Source: Flavobacterium bizetiae (GTDB taxonomy: Bacteria; Bacteroidota; Bacteroidia; Flavobacteriales; Flavobacteriaceae). Taken from it: a stretch of 47,229 nt of DNA. The stretch is from positions 1-47,229 of the forward strand of contig NZ_CADCSU010000142.1 of NCBI RefSeq assembly GCF_902804475.1, read 5' to 3'. Shown here piece by piece: positions 43,467 through 47,229 of this stretch (within the stretch, counting starts at the first letter, position 1; each line of letters opens with the position of its first letter). A program made the translations under genes and the position numbers. Under the pieces are notes generated by a model. It was not told the DNA's origin and made no database searches. It was given only the letters and a program-made list of their open reading frames with translations.

Positions 43467-43546
43467 TTAGGAGCTAATCCTGCTATTCGCTATATCTTTT
43501 ATGGTGAACCCCACCATAAAAGGATACCGCTGCTATCAGGGCTAGA
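43467..43546 (-). ncRNA. dispersed hairpin RNA-like element, copy 2
   Basis: Read on the minus strand, it begins TCTAGCCCTGAT and ends TAGCTCCTAAAA. The basal pairing is CCTG with CAGG (43537-43540 with 43479-43482). A conserved ATCCTTTT leads to a perfect 10-bp tip (CTTTTATGGT/ACCATAAAAG; plus-strand 43513-43522 and 43496-43505), followed by GATATA. Relative to copy 1 at 8007 the basal stem keeps pairing with a C-G to T-A swap. It lies in the 132-bp folE-cysS spacer, oriented with cysS. Confidence 0.5.
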
Positions 43547-43576
43547 CCATAAATATAATAGAAATATTGTATAAAA

Positions 43577-44248
43577 CTAGAACTGAGTGTCTAATTTAAT
43601 ATAGTCTAAAAATTCTCTCTTAGTTTGAGGATCTTTGAATTTTCCACCAAATTCAGACGTTACAGTGCTGCTTTCGATATCTTTAATTCCTCTTGAGTTT
43701 ACACAAAGGTGTTTTGCGTCGATAACGCAGGCAACATCCTCAGTACCTAAAGCTTTTTGTAATTCCTGAACAATTTGCATCGTTAAACGCTCCTGAACCT
43801 GAGGTCTTTTTGCATAATACTCTACAATTCGGTTCATTTTTGATAAACCAATCACTCTTCCGCTGGAAATGTAAGCAACATGTGCGCGTCCGATAATGGG
43901 TAATAAATGGTGTTCGCAGGTAGAATAAACGGTAATGTTTTTCTCTACTAACATTTCACCGTATTTGTAATTATTATCAAAAGTTGAAGCTTTTGGTTGT
44001 TTTGAAGGATTAAGACCACCAAAAATCTCCTTTACAAACATTTTTGCTACTCGGTTTGGAGTACCTTTTATGCTGTCATCCGTTAAATCCATTCCTAAAG
44101 TCTGTAGGATGTTTTCAACGTCTTTTTTTATTTTTTCTATTTTTTCGTCATCACTTAGATCAAAAGCATCCTGTCTTACAGGGTTTTGTGCATTGCTGCT
44201 AAAATGATTGTCTCCTATTTCGTCTAAAAAATCTTCGTTATTTATCAT
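43577..44248 (-). CDS. folE: GTP cyclohydrolase I
   Basis: A 223-residue zinc enzyme that converts GTP to dihydroneopterin triphosphate, the first step of tetrahydrofolate (and possibly queuosine) synthesis. The zinc site is shown by 'YSTCEHHLLPIIGRAHVAYI' (Cys and His) and 'DAKHLCVNSRGIKD' (second Cys). 'GTPNRVAKMFVKEIFGGL' and 'GLSKMNRIVEYYAKRPQVQERL' complete the type I signature. About 40 acidic N-terminal residues precede the core. It heads the minus-strand series that leads into cysS. Confidence 0.96.
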   Translation of the reverse strand: MINNEDFLDEIGDNHFSSNAQNPVRQDAFDLSDDEKIEKIKKDVENILQTLGMDLTDDSIKGTPNRVAKMFVKEIFGGLNPSKQPKASTFDNNYKYGEMLVEKNITVYSTCEHHLLPIIGRAHVAYISSGRVIGLSKMNRIVEYYAKRPQVQERLTMQIVQELQKALGTEDVACVIDAKHLCVNSRGIKDIESSTVTSEFGGKFKDPQTKREFLDYIKLDTQF

Positions 44249-44343
44249 TAAAAACTACTATTATAATGGGTATATCTTTTTAAGGCGGTAAAGATAATTA
44301 ATAAAAAGGAAACCTTTTCTATCGTTTTTACTATTTAATTGTT

Positions 44344-44379
44344 CCATTTTGGATATAATTTAAATTAAAACCAAAATGG
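44344..44379. promoter_or_regulatory. inverted repeat CCATTTTGG ... CCAAAATGG upstream of folE
   Basis: Two 9-bp arms (44344-44352, 44371-44379) face each other around 18 AT-rich bases, about 100 bp upstream of the folE start. It may be an operator or part of the adjacent terminator region; no function can be assigned. Confidence 0.3.
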
Positions 44380-44394
44380 TATTTTTTTAAAAGA

Positions 44395-44429
44395 CAAAAG
44401 ACAATAACATAAGGTGTTATTGTCTTTTG
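44395..44429 (-). terminator. terminator of the aminotransferase gene
   Basis: A perfect 15-bp stem (44395-44409 with 44415-44429) with a 5-nt loop lies just past the aminotransferase stop. The T-rich tail on the minus strand is interrupted. Confidence 0.65.
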
Positions 44430-44449
44430 AGAGTTTTTGTTTTTTGTTG

Positions 44450-45646
44450 TTATTTTTTGTTGTAAACCAGCAACGCTTCTTTTAAAATGTTTACAGCAGT
44501 TACTAAATCTTTTTTGTTTAAAACATAAGCAATTCGTACCTGATTCAATCCCATTCCCGGGGTCGAATAAAATCCTGCAGCAGGAGCTACCATAACCGTT
44601 TCTCCGTTAAGATCATAGGTTTCAAGAAGCCATTGTGCGAAATCATCAGCATTGTCTATTGGCAATTGTGCGATGCAATAAAAAGCACCTTTCGGTTTGG
44701 TAACAATTACGCCTTCAATTTTATTCAATTCTGCAATTAAAGTATCGCGACGGCCTTTGTATTCGGCAATTACATCATCAAAATAACTTTGTGGCGTATC
44801 TATTGCAGCTTCGCAGGCAATTTGCTCAATTGTAGGGGGACTCAAACGCGCCTGAGCAAATTTCATAACCGTTGCCAGAACATCTTTATTTTTAGTAACC
44901 AGACATCCAATTCTTGCGCCACACATACTGTAGCGTTTTGAAACTGAATCGACCATGATTACATTTTGCTGTACATCTTCAAGATTCATTACAGAATAAT
45001 GAACATCATCACCATCGTATAAAAACTCACGATAAACCTCGTCAGCAATTAAATACAAATCGTGTTTTTTGATCAGGCTTGCCAATTGTTTTATTTCGGC
45101 TTCTGAATATAAATAACCTGTTGGATTACCAGGATTACAAATTAATATCGCTTTAGTTCTTGGTGTAATCAATTTCTCGACAGTCTCGATGCTTGGTAAA
45201 GCAAAGGCGCTTTCGATAGTCGAAATTACCGGAATTACAGTTGCACTCGTAGAGGATGCAAAGGCATGGTAATTAGCATAAAAAGGTTCCGGAATAATAA
45301 TTTCATCTCCCGGATCTGTAATTGTGGCCAATGCAAACAATAAGGCTTCAGAGCCACCAGTAGTAATAATGATGTCTTCTGAGTTAACATTTACGTTTTG
45401 ACGTTGGTAAAATTGAGCTAATTTTTTTCTATAACTTTCATATCCGGCAGACGGACTGTATTCGATAATAGTTTTGTCAATATTTTTTACCGCCTCGATG
45501 GCCACTTCGGGTGTCTTGATATCCGGTTGACCAATGTTTAAGTGATACACTTTTTTTCCTTTTTGTTTTGCAGCATCTGCAAAAGGAGCAAGTTTACGTA
45601 TCGGAGATTCGGGCATGTTTCTGCCTTTGTGTGAAATTGTTGGCAT
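44450..45646 (-). CDS. class I/II aminotransferase (aspartate type)
   Basis: A 398-residue fold-type I PLP enzyme. I place the start at the ATG at 45646, where 'MPTISHKGRNMPESPIRKL' begins the conserved N-terminus; longer in-frame starts run through the upstream promoter region to 45769. 'IGQPDIKTP', 'GGSEALLFAL', 'NPGNPTGYLYS', 'ADEVYREFLYDG' and the PLP lysine in 'DSVSKRYSMCGARIG' define the AspC-Ib/alanine aminotransferase group. The amino-acid substrate cannot be fixed from sequence. It is divergent from the aspartyl protease gene, with a 122-bp spacer. Confidence 0.9.
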   Translation of the reverse strand: MPTISHKGRNMPESPIRKLAPFADAAKQKGKKVYHLNIGQPDIKTPEVAIEAVKNIDKTIIEYSPSAGYESYRKKLAQFYQRQNVNVNSEDIIITTGGSEALLFALATITDPGDEIIIPEPFYANYHAFASSTSATVIPVISTIESAFALPSIETVEKLITPRTKAILICNPGNPTGYLYSEAEIKQLASLIKKHDLYLIADEVYREFLYDGDDVHYSVMNLEDVQQNVIMVDSVSKRYSMCGARIGCLVTKNKDVLATVMKFAQARLSPPTIEQIACEAAIDTPQSYFDDVIAEYKGRRDTLIAELNKIEGVIVTKPKGAFYCIAQLPIDNADDFAQWLLETYDLNGETVMVAPAAGFYSTPGMGLNQVRIAYVLNKKDLVTAVNILKEALLVYNKK

Positions 45647-45768
45647 GAGTTTTATTATTGAAGTGCAAATTTGCATTTTTTTTTCGAATTTAACGTAAAC
45701 ATTACGGGTACTTATTAAAATGTAACAATTATCAATATTTTTAGTAATTTTATCATAAAATATTATCA

Positions 45769-47094
45769 ATGAAAAAATATTTCATGTTGTTTTTTGGGCT
45801 TTTAGCATCTTTATCACTTCTGGCACAGGGTGATTTTGAGATCGAAAAGCACAGTAAGAAGGTGACTATTCCCTTCAAACTGATAAATAACCTTATTTTT
45901 ATTCCAATAAAAGTAAATGGTATCGAACTAAATTTTCTCCTCGATTCCGGTGTCGAAGAAACTATTTTGTTTAGTATGGAAGAAAAACAAGAAGTGAGTT
46001 TTCATAACATTCAGAAAATAAAATTGCGAGGCTTAGGAAGCGAAGATGAAATAGAAGGCTTAAAATCGACGAATAATGTTTTAGAATCACACGGGTTAAA
46101 ATCCAGCAATCATTTAGTATATATTATTTTAGATCAGAGTTTTAATTTGTCTTCGCATATTGGGATTCCTGTAAACGGAATAATAGGCTATAAGTTTTTT
46201 AAAAATAATATAGTCGAAATCAATTATCAAAAAAAGAGAGTCGTTGTACATGTAAACGATAAGTCAACACATGAAAGGCTCAGTAAGAAATTTAATGAAG
46301 TTCCTATAACTATCGAGAGATCGAAGCCTTATATTTATGCTACAGCAGTGGTAAATGATGATAAAATACCCGCAAAATTACTCATTGATATAGGCAATAG
46401 TGATGCCTTTTGGATTTTTGAGAATAATAAAATAAAATTGCCTAAAAAGAATTTTCCTGATTTTTTAGGCAAAGGATTTAGTGGTGATATTGAAGGACAT
46501 CGGGCTAAAATCGATAATTTCTTAATTGATGATTTTAATTTTAAAAAGCCAATTGTTTCATTTCCTGATTCTACATCTATCCGAAATGTAAAAATGGTTC
46601 CCGATCGGATAGGATCTGTTGGTGGCGAAGTTTTAAAGCGCTTTACTGTAGTTTTAGACTATGCAGATAAAAAAATGTATCTCAGAAAAAACAGTAAATT
46701 TTCTGAACCCTTTACTTACAATAAAAGCGGAATCACCGTTCAGCACAATGGTTTGCAATGGGTTCAGGAAACGGTGCATTTAGAGATGGTAAAAGTAGCT
46801 TCAACATTAGACGAAGTTACAAAGAATGAAGTAAAAGATGGTAATTTCAGATACAAGTTTTCATTAAAACCTGTTTATGAAATCGTTAATATTCGGAAAA
46901 ACTCAGCTGCCGAAAAATGCGGATTACAAAAGGGTGATATTATTGTAAGTATAAACAAAAATGCACCTTACAAATACAGTCTTCAGCAAATAAATAACCT
47001 TTTAAAATCTGAAGAAGATATCTGGATAAATCTCGAAGTAGAAAGAAACAGTCTTATTTTAAAATTTAGATTTAAGCTGGAAGATGAATTATAA
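45769..47094 (+). CDS. exported retropepsin-like aspartyl protease with PDZ domain
   Basis: A 441-residue exported protein. The signal sequence ends 'LLAQ'. Domain one has the retropepsin-like active site 'FLLDSGVEETI' (Asp59-Ser-Gly) and the hydrophobic 'NGIIGYKFF' turn. A second, similar half shows 'LLIDIGNSDAF' (Asp207) and 'GSVGGEVLKRF'. A PDZ domain (about residues 355-441) ends the protein: 'EIVNIRKNSAAEKCGLQKGDIIVSIN'. Such proteins are common in Bacteroidota; whether they cleave proteins is untested. The second Asp site lacks the usual Thr/Ser after Asp. The start is a clear ATG. Confidence 0.85.
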   Translation: MKKYFMLFFGLLASLSLLAQGDFEIEKHSKKVTIPFKLINNLIFIPIKVNGIELNFLLDSGVEETILFSMEEKQEVSFHNIQKIKLRGLGSEDEIEGLKSTNNVLESHGLKSSNHLVYIILDQSFNLSSHIGIPVNGIIGYKFFKNNIVEINYQKKRVVVHVNDKSTHERLSKKFNEVPITIERSKPYIYATAVVNDDKIPAKLLIDIGNSDAFWIFENNKIKLPKKNFPDFLGKGFSGDIEGHRAKIDNFLIDDFNFKKPIVSFPDSTSIRNVKMVPDRIGSVGGEVLKRFTVVLDYADKKMYLRKNSKFSEPFTYNKSGITVQHNGLQWVQETVHLEMVKVASTLDEVTKNEVKDGNFRYKFSLKPVYEIVNIRKNSAAEKCGLQKGDIIVSINKNAPYKYSLQQINNLLKSEEDIWINLEVERNSLILKFRFKLEDEL

Positions 47095-47229
47095 AAAGCT
47101 AAAAAACAATTCGTTAAAAATCTAAACAGAATTGAACTTTATTGCTGTATATTTTTTGATTTGTTTGAATTTTGTGAAAATTTAACTATTAAATCAGGTT
47201 TTTTGTTTAAGGAACGTTATTATTTTATT
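47095..47229. other. window end, no feature seen
   Basis: The last 135 bp are AT-rich, without a clear hairpin or consensus promoter. They probably lead into a gene outside the window. Confidence 0.4.

Noticed and set aside
44450..45769. The aminotransferase starting at 45769
   Set aside because: The 41 extra residues lie in the divergent promoter region and do not resemble the family. The ATG at 45646 starts the conserved sequence.

Overview
The window looks like chromosomal DNA of a Flavobacterium-type member of the Bacteroidota. It is AT-rich, and start codons sit behind A-rich leaders rather than strong Shine-Dalgarno sites. Several promoters carry the TAnnTTTG -7 box of this phylum. The gene set is also typical: a SecD-SecF fusion, a solitary ftsE, FdtA/FdtB sugar genes and the MoxR/DUF58/DUF4129/DUF4350 module. 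Many intergenic regions are filled with dispersed AT-rich repeats. I see no insertion sequence, prophage, CRISPR array, rRNA or recognisable tRNA.

Layout. 1-7.2 kb (minus strand): a tightly packed membrane/AAA module, SpoIIM-like, multi-pass membrane protein, DUF4129, DUF4350, MoxR ATPase, small exported protein, DUF58. A divergent RDD gene starts 20 bp away. 8.3-10.2 kb: a CsgG/GNA1162-like exported protein, a bacterial PH-domain membrane protein and a TRIC/UPF0126 channel. 10.4-18.5 kb: a surface-glycan cluster of mixed strand, with a FemAB/GNAT-like transferase, DegT aminotransferase, flippase, four family-2 glycosyltransferases, a 3,4-ketoisomerase (FdtA/WxcM type) and ftsE. 18.9-26.3 kb: a 1004-residue TPR protein, a PhzF protein, an outer-membrane barrel, a GNAT acetyltransferase and a GreA-like small protein. 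26.8-30.5 kb: two asparagine synthetase genes in tandem, the second with a crippled glutaminase half. 30.7-40.6 kb: M16 peptidase, gyrB, mdh, secDF and a PagL-like protein. 40.7-45.6 kb (minus): lgt, yidD, cysS, folE and an aspartate-type aminotransferase. 45.8-47.1 kb: an exported aspartyl protease with a PDZ domain.

How genes work together. The glycan genes fit synthesis and export of an oligosaccharide carrying a 3-amino-3,6-dideoxyhexose; the dTDP-glucose entry enzymes would have to lie elsewhere. The MoxR module resembles a chaperone-type AAA ATPase with a DUF58 partner and several membrane proteins; its function is not established. lgt, secDF and yidD all serve envelope protein export or maturation.

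Most interesting observations: (1) the second asparagine synthetase has lost the catalytic Cys, Arg and Asn of the glutaminase while its synthetase half looks intact; (2) the DegT aminotransferase contains an in-frame insertion that reads like a translated copy of an intergenic repeat; (3) two copies, 35 kb apart, of a long hairpin element share conserved flanks and show compensatory base changes; (4) a set of repeat families appears to supply terminators and promoter -7 boxes to the genes beside them.
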